Of a DNA stretch of 64,000 nt, positions 24,301 to 35,661 are shown in pieces. The stretch lies in the NCBI GenBank assembly GCA_033239005.1, contig BSQZ01000038.1, positions 3,737,501 through 3,801,500 of the forward strand, read 5' to 3'. Under the pieces are notes generated by a model, which had not been told where the DNA came from, made no database searches, and saw only the letters and a list, made by a program, of their open reading frames with translations. The stretch is from Lamellibrachia satsuma (lineage: Eukaryota; Annelida; Polychaeta; Sabellida; Siboglinidae). Numbering within the stretch: position 1 is the first letter of the stretch; each line of letters begins with the position of its first letter. Made by a program: the position numbers and the translations under genes.

Positions 24301-26939
24301 ATACAATGATAGTGGATCAATCACTTGTGAATGATGAGAGTGTTTATCAAACAGTGTCGGTTCCTGAAAAGAACCAGACCCATCTGTCAGGGAACAGCAA
24401 CGCAAGACTGTGGTTTCACCAACACCATTGTTTGTTCCTGTAGTGATACGTCGATGTGGAAGACGTACAAAGAAACGACATATTATGGATCTGTAATGGC
24501 ACTTATACATGTAATCATGCACTGTGATTGGACCTTGTATTGGCGGTTTACTTTAAAGCTAAAGAGGAAAACTGTTACATATTGGCGTACTAACGTAAGG
24601 TACTGCCACCTATTGACTAATATCAAGTTTTTTGCTAGTGGCTATTAAAAATTGTGCTTCCCGCCAGTTCTCCACTTGTTTGTTGCTGTCTTCTTCTCGG
24701 CCACCAAATATACGCACTACTGGCATTAATGCACCAGCCAGGTCTATATGCCGCGTTTTTTAATTAGTTAATGACGCCCTGGTGTTGCTAGTGCACTTGG
24801 CTAATTGAAGAGCGATACATGCAGGCAGCGCTTCCCAGGAGAGTCGAATCGTGACGGCGACGCACCTTTTAGGATTATATCGATTATCTATGCCGTGGAC
24901 ATGGCTAGGTCAACAGCGCCCTCTACCCACGCCGTCACCGAGTTTGATCGTCTATATTTCTTTTCTGGATAGTTTCTTTTGTGTGCTTTTAAGGCAAATC
25001 CTTTATTATAAATACTTGTTACCCACGCTAGCGTTTTATATGCTTTACTCTTCCTTATCTTACATGTTTGAACTACAATAAACTAATCCAACTGCTAACT
25101 GCGAATTCCCCGTAACGATGTAGTCCCAGGTTGCTTCTTAGTAACCAGAGTTCCTTTCTAAATATATTTTAATATATAAAATAACACCTCATCGCCTTCT
25201 CCACTTTCTATCTTTCCTAAACATTACATAATACGCCAGTTTCAATTCAGTATCTACCGCTGTCACATATTTCCGTGGATGTCCGTTGATAGATGGCTCA
25301 GTTCTACATGTGAATCTTCTTCTCTAAAGCTATGTCTTTTTGGCATGGTGGCCGAGGGATGGCGGGATTGTGTGGAAGACACCTAGGGTGTTGTCAAGTT
25401 TTTCCGGTAAGATGACCGTCTGACATCAAGGATTATACATATATCTCTTCTTCTATGCTTTCGTCATTGTATTTCCAAATGTTATCAAAGTCATTTGTAG
25501 TGCGTCTAGCTGTACCCAATATGTATCTAATGTTGTGCATTTCATGCTAATAATTCAGCTGTGGTATGGAGTTCAATCTCCATCTCGTCAATCGATACTG
25601 GACATTTTCCATTCTGAGCCATCACATATATATCCGCTTCGAGTACTCCTATGAAACTTTAATATGTTTCCAGCGATATGAAGGTGCATCGTTAGTACAT
25701 GTCGCTGTGACACTGAACAGTAGGTCCTATGTGTGTCTATTGATCCTTCCATGTGCGGGTCAGCAATACGTCACAGTTTCAACATACGAACACGAGTTGT
25801 TAGGTGTTTAATTACGATCACGTGCTGTTTGATGGTTAGGCGCTTGGCTTTAACAACGCAATTCTCAGTCGCACTCTCTGTCTACCACAGTCAGCGGTTG
25901 ATCACAGGAGCGAAAATGTCGGATTTGATGCCAATGTCGGTACAGAACGCAATACCATGATTGTATGGGCAGGTCGCACTAGCGTCATGAATACATTGAT
26001 TAATTACTGCCGCATTTTTTGTATTATATAAATGCGCAATGTCGTTGCTATTGCACTGGCATAGTGGAAGGTGACAAACGCATTCATCCTTTCCAAGGAG
26101 AGTCGAATCGTGACAGTGCCGTGCACTGTCGCATTTTTTCCGCCGTGGACAAAGCTACATCAACAGCGCCCCTCCCCCACCCCGTCACCACATTTGAGTG
26201 TCTGTGTTTTGACATATATTTCTTTTCAAATCCTTTACCATAAATATTTTTCCTACCCCACATTAGCGTGTTGTATTGTTTACTCTTGCGTATGTTATGT
26301 TTGAATTACGGTAAACTAATCCAACCGCTACTTTCGAATTCCTGTCACGATGTTGTTCCACGCTGCTTCATAGAAACTTCTCCAAATATATTTAATATCT
26401 AAAATCATACCACATCGCCTTCTCTATTTTCTATATTTTATAAATATTATATAATACGCCAGTCTCAATTCCTTATCTGCCACTGTCACATATGTCCTTG
26501 GACGTCCGCTCACACATGGCTCAGTTTCATAACTGGATCTTCCTTTGAATAGGTTTGTATCTTTTGGCATGTTGACCGAATTGTTTTTGTTTTTGCTGCG
26601 TCGTGGTCACAGATCCCCGATCACCGTATCCAATGCAGATTTCTACTCAGTAGAGTAATAATGCACGAACGAACAAGACTGCTAGTGTTTGGCAATATGT
26701 GTGCCATGACACTTCACTGTATTCAGAATAACACAATTTATATAATATGATTATTACACCGAGACAACAAATACACCTCTACCTCTAGCCTCTATCACAA
26801 GTAATAGTGTCCTACTGGTTTTCATCACATTCGTGACTTACGTCGTATTCGCCACCAATGCAAATATTTACAACTTAAACTGATTTGATACATTGTCATT
26901 ATGCCGTTCCGCAGTCAGTAGTTGAACACAGGAGCGAAA

Positions 26940-27060
26940 ATGTCGGCATACCGTTCAGTCTTGTTGTTGGGTTCAACAATTGTTCTCTCTCCCCGTCTTC
27001 TGCTTCAAGCTCTACTCCTGGTCTCGGCTGGTCTACGGACAAGAGCAACTAATGCTACAG
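26940..27060 (+). CDS. Exon 1 (signal peptide), unit D copy, closest to the gene body
   Basis: Same length (121 bp), same donor and phase. Three residues differ from A-C: Met to Ile in GSTIVLS, Val to Ala in LVSAGL, and Ser to Arg in RTRATNAT. The Val to Ala change also destroys the internal GTAGGT that could be a cryptic donor in A-C. A 12.7-kb intron would separate it from exon 2 at 39,735. It is the best single candidate for the working first exon by distance. Confidence 0.66.
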
Positions 27061-27108
27061 GTAAGACGACTGCCAAGTTTACAATGTGCACCAACAGAGA
27101 ACATTGTG

Positions 27109-27180
27109 ACATGTGTATCGGTGTATCCAAACATGTGTATCGGTGTATCCACACATGTGTATCGGTGTATCCACACATGT
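27109..27180 (+). repeat. 22-bp tandem repeat after exon 1
   Basis: Unit ATGTGTATCGGTGTATCCAC with slight changes, three copies here and two in the other units (about 6,637-6,690, 13,505-13,555, 20,397-20,445). It lies in the first intron, just after the donor. Confidence 0.8.
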
Positions 27181-28625
27181 GCAGTGCAATGAATCTGATA
27201 TATCATTTGTTGGAAGAATACTACAATCCAGCAGTTATGTGGTTTAAAGTGATTCAATACTCTATTCACTATCAAATTCTATAGTCAAACCTTGAAACAA
27301 ATAGCATCATGAATAAATGGAGTTACAAGCTTATTTAGAATTGGGCTATTAAAAGCAGAATGAATGTAATGGGTACCACACTAGCGCACATTATATGAGC
27401 ATGCGTGTTGGACAGTAAGCATTTAGTTTATTTTGTTGGTTGTGAGATTGCGACAAGTGCCAATTATTTGAAGAGCAGTTTTCGTTGACACGACCAGAAC
27501 CACGGTTTTCACTGGTTCGAAGAACGTACTTGTTTCTCTAGGTTGGGGGGCTAATTTATTTAGTTAGAACATATAATTTCAGATGTACTTAGTAATGCCA
27601 CACTGATCAACGCTATAAACAAGGGAGTACACATATATCTCGTGTTTTTGCGCCTGGGCTTACGTCATCGTATTTCAAAATATTATCAAAGTCACGTGTA
27701 GTGCTTCTAGCAGTACCCAGTCTGTATCTAATGTTGTGTATTAGTAATAATTCAGCTGTGGTACTGAGTTCAATACCGGTGTCTTCAATCGTTACTGGAC
27801 ATTTTCCATTCAGAGCCATCACATATTTCGTGGCTTCGAGTACTCTTATGAAATGTTAATATGTTTCCAGCGAGATGAAGTTGCCCCTTTTAGTAGCGTT
27901 GTGCAAGTCATTGTGACACTGAGTAGTATGACCTATGTGTGTCGTATCGACCTATCGATCCTTCCATGTGCTGGTCAGCAATACGTCACAGTTTCAACAT
28001 ACGAACACCAGTTGTTAGGTGTTTAGCTATGATCACGCGATTCCCAGCAGAGTCGAATCGTGACGGTGCCGCCAGTTGTCGCACATATCGATCTTTTACG
28101 CCCCGTCAACGTGTTTAATTGTCTAATTGTATGTGAATAGACAAGTATTTATTTTCAAATCCCCCCTCCAGCCGTCACCAGGTTTGATTGTCTGTGATTC
28201 GACAAGTATTTGTTTTCAAATCTTTTACCATAAATCGCCCCACACTAGCGTTTTGTATGTTTTACTCTTCCTTGTCTTTTGTTTGAACTACGGTAAACAA
28301 ATCCAACTGGTAATTTCGAATTCCGGTTACGATGTTGTTCCACGCAGCTTCATAGAAACAAGATTTCCTCTCCAAATATATTTAATATCTAAAATAATCG
28401 ATTTCTCCATTTTTTTTCTTTCCTTAACATTACTTATACGTCAGTCCCAATTCCTCAGCTTTTACGTCAGTATCTACCAGTGTCACGTATTTCCGTGGAC
28501 GTCCGCTGATAGATGGCTCAGTTCCATATGTGGATCTTTCTCTGAAGAGGTATGTGTCTTTTTGGCATGATGGGCGAATTCATGTAGACGGCTGCATCGT
28601 GGTTTTGTCAAGCCTTGTCGGAAAG

Positions 28626-29750
28626 GTGACCGTCTGTCATAAGCACATCGTAATGAATGAGTCAAGGAAGAGTTTTTTTATACACTGCAGTTCGAATTAA
28701 CTTTAAACTTTGAATATTTTAACTCAAATGTGAAAATGAATAGTTAATTCAGGCAAAAACGTTTAGTGTGCATCTCGATAATGAAGCTGATTGACTGTTG
28801 CGCTTCAAGGAAACGCCTAAACAAATTGGAGTGGTGATAGTGGATACGAAACCACATCTCTGCTGTTAGACTCTCTTCACGGCGAATTCACGAAGGCGAA
28901 CAAGATTTGGATCAGCGAGACTACTTAAAAACCTTTTAATGCATCATTCTTCTTCGACAAAAATTTGGCTTTATTTTGTGATCTCGCTGGATCTCACGTT
29001 ATATACGTCATTACTCCGATATAAAATCATGTATTGGTCAATGGGAATATAAGCATCTTACAAAGTTAACTTTTGCGAAGAAAAAATTATGCTTACACAG
29101 GCTTTTGAAACATATTTCTATATATCTAGTTTAGTAAATACGCCATATTTCACTTTATCGGACGAAAATGTACGCAACTATTCGTAATAACTACAACACA
29201 AGTAATCGAACGGCCCCGTGATTTTCATACATCTAATGCATTTCATATTACCGTACTGTGAGGTTTTTTCCGAAGACGTTATTTCTTTCTACGCAACGGT
29301 AAAACCATAACATCGCATTTTTTGCGTGTTTTTGCCTTTTTAATAATTTATTTTATTTTGTCACTAACCAAAAATGGATATGTTTATAAAAAAACTAGCT
29401 CTTGGCGTGTTTCAATGTTGGGGATTCTGGTGCGTGGCCCACAGCTAAGGCACAATGCGCAAGAACTAAATAACCATTGATGCCACAAGGTATGCTTTGG
29501 CTCCGGTAATTAGAATACGCACTTAGATAAGAAAGCTTGAGTTTAATCAAATGTAACCAGTGCGGTTATGCCAAGTTACTGGCATACACAACACGGATCA
29601 TAACCGGGTAGGCGTGTGAGGATATGGAAATGCACATTTTAGGCCGTGGAAACGAAGTTACCCAGCACAATGTGGATTGCACTGGTAATGGTGTTTCAGT
29701 ACAAATGTAAAATTGCATAAACATTTTGCATTTAAATTTTTTGCGTGATC
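28626..29750. other. No recognisable gene; AT-rich spacer
   Basis: I see no ORF, splice-linked exon or repeat family here. It would be part of intron 1 if the array exons are spliced to the gene body. Confidence 0.5.
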
Positions 29751-29759
29751 ATTTCTTAC

Positions 29760-29955
29760 ATACGATAATGAAATCAAATAGCGAGTTCAGACATTTGTTG
29801 CGTGAGTTCTGAAACCACAAACCACGTGATGTGGTCAATAATATCATGTACCAAGTTTCGAAAACAGCAGCATGTGGATTCGATCCCGATCCCCTCGACA
29901 GAAAATCCGGCACTCTGCCACATGACCACGTGACCACTGCGTTCCACTTGATTAG
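29760..29955 (-). mobile_element. Probable tRNA-derived SINE head
   Basis: On the minus strand, TGGCAGAGTGCCGG (29,920-29,907) resembles a pol III A box, and GGGATCGAATCC (29,887-29,876) fits a B box well. The spacing is about 10 nt shorter than in a true tRNA, and the acceptor arm cannot be closed, so this is a SINE-type relic rather than a tRNA gene. The tail family is not identified. Confidence 0.45.
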
Positions 29956-30164
29956 ATGCTGGAAAGTTTTCTTTAACAAGAGTTAACAAGATTTGCCATA
30001 GAAGCCAAACGTCCAGATGACATAGAGTTTATTAATGTTCATCTAGGTGTAACCCGCCCTTCTGATATACGTGTCAACCTTGTTTTTAAACATATTCACG
30101 TTGATAGCAGTTACACAATCCATAGACATTTGTTCCGTTTATTTATTGTCCTCTGTGAGAACGA

Positions 30165-30870
30165 TTACTTCCTGATATCCAATCTACACCTATCATTTAC
30201 TAATGTTATCATATTTCTATCAACATGTCCATACGCATTCAATATTTTAAAAACTTTAATCTGATTTCCTCTTAACCTCATTGTCACTAAAGTTGTTAAA
30301 TCAGATTCTTTCTGGCGTTCTTCATAAGTAAGGTCTCTCAGTTCTCGAATAATTTTAGTTGCTCTCCACTGTATGCGTTCAAGCATACCTATATCCTTCT
30401 TACGATATGGTCTCCACAATTTTATACAGTATTCAAAATGAGGTCTAACTATTGCATTATTCAAAAGTATAATTTGCTTTTTCATTGTATGTTATGTTTC
30501 TCCTAATCAACACACTAATTTGTATACCATTTGAAGCTGCAATACCACATTGTTTTGAAAAATTCATATCAGCACTTCTTGTTATTCTTAAGTGCTTTTC
30601 TTTTACAGTAGTACATAGAATTGTACCTCCCACATTATAGTTTATATCCATATTCCCGTGTCCTGTATGTAGGCATTTACATTTCCCCAAATTAAATAAC
30701 ATCGGGCAATTTTCAGATCATTTAACTATTTTGTCTAGATCGTTTTGTAAATGTTGTTTATCACCAACAGTGTTAACCTTTCTAAACTCTTTTGTGTCAT
30801 CCGCAAATTTCAGTAGTCACTTGTTATATTGTTGTCCAAGTCATTGATTTGTATTAAGAATAATAAAGGT
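30165..30870 (-). mobile_element. LINE RT C-terminal half, minus strand
   Basis: The minus strand gives RPLLFLIQINDLDNNITS, then KFADDTK (the catalytic FADD box), LQNDLDKIV, FNLGKCKCLHTGH, and the terminal block RPHFEYCIKLWRPYRKKDI and LRGNQIKVFKILNAY. This is a Jockey-superfamily RT. Frames are split at about 30,457-30,485 and stops occur, so it is inactive. It continues the LINE at 32.3-33.8 kb, from which it is separated by an insert. Confidence 0.8.
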
Positions 30871-32289
30871 CGTAATCAGGTATAGTTTCAAGTACTGGAG
30901 TAGTTTAGTACTCGTGTAATTACGTACAACAAGTACTGTACTTCGACTTGTACTTGTACTTGCCATTTTGCTGAGTGCATTTGGCTAGTACTTTCCCAAG
31001 TACTTTTTATGTTTTCGTTAAATATTTGGCTCTATCTCGAGAATTGTGAAAAATTACCGTGTGTTTACTGTCATGTTTTTCTTTCTCACAAAGCGTCATG
31101 ACATGAAACATAAATGTGCAAAACAATATACTGCTACAAAAATGACCGTATGTATATTGTTATTTTGCACACAGCATCATGACATGAAACATAAATGATG
31201 GTGCAATGTTTACGATAATAAGTGGTAATAGTTAATGCACTGTAATGATGACTATATTAATTGATCACACTATTCATGTTATGTATGCCATTGAATAGCT
31301 AAGGGCAATGATTGATGCTGATTGGCTTATATGCATAAATTATGGCAAATATGTATTTTATTCATTGACAAACTATATACATCAGACCTGGGGAGGAAGT
31401 ACTTGGTACTCGGGTACTCGTTTACTCGAGTACATTTTTTTACTCACACTCATATAATTTATGGGTCATGTCATATTCGTACTCGTACTCATACTCGATG
31501 TACTCAGATTTTAGGAGTGCATTACGAGTACATATGAGTACTTTCTCAATATATGCAGCGGAAATTTATTTTTATTTGTAGTTAAAAAAACGAAACTGTC
31601 CTGAAGTATTTGAATGTGCAACTATTTGTTTATACTTTATTATTTCTGATTTATTACCCCACTTACCATCCCTACATCCTACATATAATACAACCCATTC
31701 TCCAGTAACCGTGACTATGATACCAAAAAAAGGCAACATGCAGCATCTTTTTTCAGTCAGAAACACCATGTTAAGCAAACAGTTGTAGTCTTACCAGTTC
31801 AGGTCATAATCTGTGTGTTTTATTAAGCCACTGGGATGTCCATAAAGGGTCATTCATAAGTTGACCCACCAGTTAGCCTTTAGATGCTTTTGATGCAGTC
31901 AGGAGATCATGTCACTTGGCACTGGCTGACAGTGCTAACTGGTAAGAACTGCCAGCTGCGGCTTCCTCTGTAGAAGTAAGGTGACTCAAGTCAGATCGCC
32001 TCCTACCCCAGTATAATCTGGTCCGAGCAGTCAGGCTAAAAGAGGGATTTTGAGCCTGTTGTATTGGCTAAAAAGGGGTTTTGAGCTTAATTTATTGGTA
32101 TGTCCCAACCCTTTCAACAACGAATAGTCTAAGATCAGAATATATAAATTGCAAACTTCTAATATAAACAGATTGCAAATTGTAACACTGCCTTTGTGCA
32201 CCAAAAGAAGACAAACAGATGCATGAGATGCACCTCTACCCCTTAAAATGATGTACATATTTAGGGGGGGGGTGGTAATGTTTAATCAC
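30871..32289. other. 1.4-kb insert interrupting the minus-strand LINE
   Basis: RT sequence stops near 32,290 and resumes near 30,870, with roughly 75 residues of RT missing between. The insert has two blocks rich in GTACTC/GTACTT (30,890-30,990 and 31,385-31,550), the first starting CAGGTATAG and the second CAGACCTGGGG, and no coding potential. It could be a non-autonomous DNA transposon, but I cannot pair clear inverted ends or a target duplication. Confidence 0.4.
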
Positions 32290-33268
32290 TGGTAGACTAA
32301 CTACAAAGATGTTTTACCATTAGCGATTTCTTCCAAAAAAACATAATATGTTTGATAAGCATGTCCTCGCTTTTAGGAATCCGTCTTGATAATAATTTAA
32401 TAATATATGCTTAACAAGGAAGTCTATCATATGGTCTTTAATTAACCTTTTTAATACTTTACAAATCACTGATATTAAACTCACTTAGTGACAAGTTGAA
32501 CACATTTGCAAGTAGTATACTGATTTATTCTACTGTTTCCATTGGTAGAATTGGAGGAATTCCATCTACTCCCGGTGATTTATTATACTTCATCACCTTG
32601 ATTTCCTCAGTTATCATTTCTGGAGTTAAAATTAACTGCCCTAAATAGTGAGATTTAACCTCCTGAAATTTAGCATCTGGAACTGGCGATGCAGCCGTTA
32701 GAAACCCTTGTGATATTATATTTCCAGCACTGTCTTCTAGAGGTCCGACCTTGTCTCGTACGTTTTGTTTACTCTTAACACATGCATAAAAACTATTGTT
32801 GCCATGTGTTATGCTACACGCTAGTTTTTCCTCATAGCTTCTTTTAGATTGTCTAATTTCAGTCGTAGCTGCATTAAGTGCCTCTTTATAATTTGCATTT
32901 TCTTTTTCATCCTTTCTGCTACGCTTATAAACCGTCCACATAATTTGCTTGAACACTATTTTTCTAATAGCTTCTTTTGACACGTGTTTCTTTTTAAACC
33001 GTTTTCCTTGTTTTTTTAAGAAAACAAATTTATCGACGATACTCTTAATTTCATATTTTATAATGTTCCAACATTCAATTGCGATCTTATTCCTCAGCAT
33101 GTTATTCCAGTCTAGCTTTGTTGTAATATTATGTATAAATGGACCAATAAATAAGTATGTCTGTCCATATGTATGTCTGTCTAAGTATTTTCTCATATCT
33201 TTATGGTTACCTTTGTGGAAGTTTCTCCTGTTAATTTTTTTAACTTTCCGATTTTCAATTGATTTCAA
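32290..33268 (-). mobile_element. LINE linker and RT N-terminal part, minus strand
   Basis: An open minus-strand frame (33,268-32,525) encodes the basic linker (NYKEALNAATTEIRQSKRSY) followed by KYNKSPGVDGIPP, the RT entry motif. After stops, 32,500-32,340 continues with SVICKVLKRLIKDHMIDFL and DGFLKARTCLSN. The same element continues at 30.17-30.87 kb. Confidence 0.82.
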
Positions 33269-33341
33269 AATGTATTTTAATTATGATCAATGTTACCTAT
33301 TGGTTCATGTATTTTTACATTGCCACTAATTCTTTTTGTGA

Positions 33342-33760
33342 CTACAAAACTATACCGAATACATTATATCCCTTTGTTGGTTCCAGCACGTGCTGAGTAA
33401 GGAAGCGATTTAAAAAATATAATTGTTGGTCATCACACCCTGTACTATCTAGAGATTTCCATTGTATGTGTCCATAGTTAAAATGTGACATTATGATACA
33501 TTCCCCTTTACTAACTTCCTTTATAGCGTTTTGTATTTTTGTGTTATCCTCTTCATTTATGTTTGGACTTCGGTAAACTAATTTAATAGTTAATGTTGAA
33601 TTTCCTGAAACTATTTTGCACCAAACAGCTTCATCGCAATCTTCTTCCCTTTCCAATTTTATTTCGTCAGCCTGAATAGATTCTTTAACGTATAAAATAC
33701 TCCCCTCCCCTTCTTCCTATTCGATCTCTCCAAAGCATTACGTATCCTGTCAGTCCCAAT
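33342..33760 (-). mobile_element. LINE APE endonuclease part, minus strand
   Basis: The minus strand reads EAVWCKIVSGNST, LVYRSPNI, IMSHFNYGHIQW and FLTQHVLEPTKG: the second half of an APE-like endonuclease. The usual GDFN motif is altered to SHFN, which removes a key aspartate. It is the closest relative in the window of the 12 antisense endonuclease fragments in the tandem array. Confidence 0.8.
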
Positions 33761-34700
33761 TCAGCATGTGTTATGTCTATGTTGTCCCATGATTCGGGAA
33801 TACCAATTATGTGAGTTACAATATCTTCTACCATAATGTTTTATTCGTTTTTCTTATTTACTATGTTCATTGCATTTAAACACATGCATTTCTAACCAGC
33901 TTCAGAGATGTTTTCCGGACATTTGTTTCTGGTTTTGTTGTACTATTGGTCTTACTTGAGGCTCCTCTAAGTAACCCCCCAAAACATTTTTCTTGACAAC
34001 AGTAACGTTATTATAACGTTGTTTTGTCTAAGTCCAGAAACATAGCCATATTATGACGTTCCGAAAACGTTATGTTAGATGGGAAGCCTGAAACATATAC
34101 AACATATTATGTTTAATATGAAATAGATTTGTTAATTTCCGAACACTATTCCGAGGATTGATTATTCGAAACAACGAGAATTGCATTTATCTACCCGAAA
34201 TAACTCTTTGCAATGCGAACACATTAATTGATATTAACGACAAGTCAACAATAAATGCCATGGTTCAATGGGTATGTCGCATTAATATTATTAGTCACTT
34301 TGTTTATTGCTGTCGCAGTTTGAATTATTAATTATTACAAAGGCTGCAACCTTGCCATTGCACCTGCCAAAACATATTGGAAAAGCTCCTTGTCACGCAG
34401 TAGCCTGGATGGAAGACAGTCGTGGATCATCAAGCGGAGGGAAATGAAACGAATCGACAGCTCTGAAGTGTTTTGCTGGATGAGGATGCATCGAATCCCA
34501 AGGGCGTACAGGAGAACAAACAAGTCCGTGATTGAAGAGGTCAATCAGGTCCTCCCACAATAAGCACTAATACATAAACGTACATTATCATACTTCGGGC
34601 AGAGTATGCTTGTAAAAGGGAACGGGTTAAAAAAGTCGATAATGATTGAAATATGTGAAGACAAAATATTGGCGTGCTAGTGTTCAGTGAAAAGTCAGCT
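33761..34700. other. Spacer with one unassigned minus-strand ORF
   Basis: Mostly non-coding. A 69-codon minus-strand frame (34,544-34,335) with SSITDLFVLLYALG and YVLAGAMARLQPL looks non-random in composition, but I cannot assign it to a family. The rest shows nothing recognisable. Confidence 0.35.
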
Positions 34701-34794
34701 CTATAACTCAACTTCTAAAAAGCTCTTTAAACGAGGACACATACTCTAAAAAAAACTACGCTAGCAGGTAACTAGTGCTGTTGTAAATACAGCC

Positions 34795-35658
34795 ATGTCT
34801 TCCAGAAACCGAAAACAGGACACTGAAGCGAATGATGAACTTCGAAGCAAAACAACAGAATCCGTTTCGATCGCCATTCAAGATGACGACGTACGAGCCG
34901 CCGTCGTCGGCTTGATTCAGAATGACGATGACATCATGAAATCAATACTGGATACGGTAACCCAGGCGATCGTAAAAAAACTCATGGACAACCCAAACTT
35001 CCTCGAAAAGCTAGCCAAAAATGTTCGTAAAAACGGTGTCCTTTACTACATCAAACAGGACAGCTATGAGTCATGCGCTGTCGACAATGGCCACACAAAA
35101 CACACGGTATGAAATTTTGAGAGGCGTGTTGTCGACTTGGAACGGGCCAACAAGGAGCTACGGGACGACAGCGACACACAAGAACAGTACAGCCGTCGGA
35201 ACTGCCTCCTGTTGCACGGTATCTCCGAGGAGCAGACAGACTCCGACAAGGCAGTCATGTCGGTGTGCAATGGGAAACTCGGCCTGCAGCTAACGAGTGA
35301 CTGCATCGACCGTAGCCACCGCCTCGGTCACAGACACAACAACGGAAGCTCGAAAGGAAAGCCACTGCCTATTATCGTGAAACTGAAATCGTACGATGCG
35401 AGGCGATCGATCTTCGGTGCAAAGCGCAAACTAAAAGGTACAAGACTGGTGATTACAGAGAACTTGACAAAACAGCGAATGGAACTATTACAAAAAGCGC
35501 GCACAGTTGATGGGGTCAAATCGACATGGACGGTTGACGGACGGATTATATGCCTACTGACCAGCGGTAGAAAGGAAACCATCGTGCACGAGAGAGAGCT
35601 TGAAGTCCCACTTGAAACTCTACACAGACAACAGTACTTGTGTGTGAAATTAGACTAA
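34795..35658 (+). pseudogene. LINE ORF1, one in-frame stop
   Basis: A single frame of 287 codons, interrupted only by TGA at 35,110-35,112. The N-terminal third is acidic. A coiled-coil-like stretch (LERANKELRDDSDTQEQYSRR) leads into an RRM-like RNA-binding region (NCLLLHGISEEQ, DCIDRSHRLG, PLPIIVKLKSYDARRSIF) and a C-terminal block with LTKQRMELLQKAR and WTVDGRI. This arrangement is typical of ORF1 proteins that coat LINE RNA. The clean frame suggests a fairly recent loss. Confidence 0.8.
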
Positions 35659-35661
35659 GAC

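Larger units (their letters stand above)
25060..28515 (-). repeat. Three endonuclease sub-repeats of unit D
   Basis: Antisense endonuclease fragments at about 25,060-25,310, 26,300-26,530 and 28,270-28,515. The third has an extra partial copy of its upstream module (28,100-28,235), with CAAGTATTT..TTTTCAAATC occurring twice. Confidence 0.7.
588..28625 (+). repeat. Four-unit tandem array, units of 6.8-7.5 kb
   Basis: Long blocks recur with offsets of about 7,478, 6,865 and 6,894 bp. Each unit begins at the same CGGCGGACGTT and ends at TCGGAAAG. At the right edge (28,625) the sequence runs on into GTGACCGTCTG, which resembles an internal sub-repeat at about 4,790, so the CGGCGG join is the duplication junction. 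B and C are almost identical. A is the most divergent and the longest. D drifts from the others in its right half. Every unit holds one signal-peptide exon. The likely mechanism is tandem duplication followed by unequal crossing-over or gene conversion. Confidence 0.93.
21825..28625 (+). repeat. Array unit D (6,801 bp), nearest to the gene body
   Basis: Its left part is close to B. From about 25.3 kb onward it carries many private substitutions. It lacks about 150 bp directly upstream of the signal-peptide exon (equivalent of 6,264-6,414 in A) and has three 22-bp repeats after the exon where A-C have two. Its position and private changes suggest it is the oldest right-hand unit and less exposed to homogenisation. 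Confidence 0.88.

Noticed and set aside
588..28625. CRISPR array or rDNA repeat as explanation for the array
   Set aside because: Unit length (about 7 kb), transposon content and lack of any rRNA sequence exclude both.
30881..31391. hAT transposon with CAGGT...ACCTG ends
   Set aside because: Only five matching terminal bases, no inverted-repeat extension and no target duplication.
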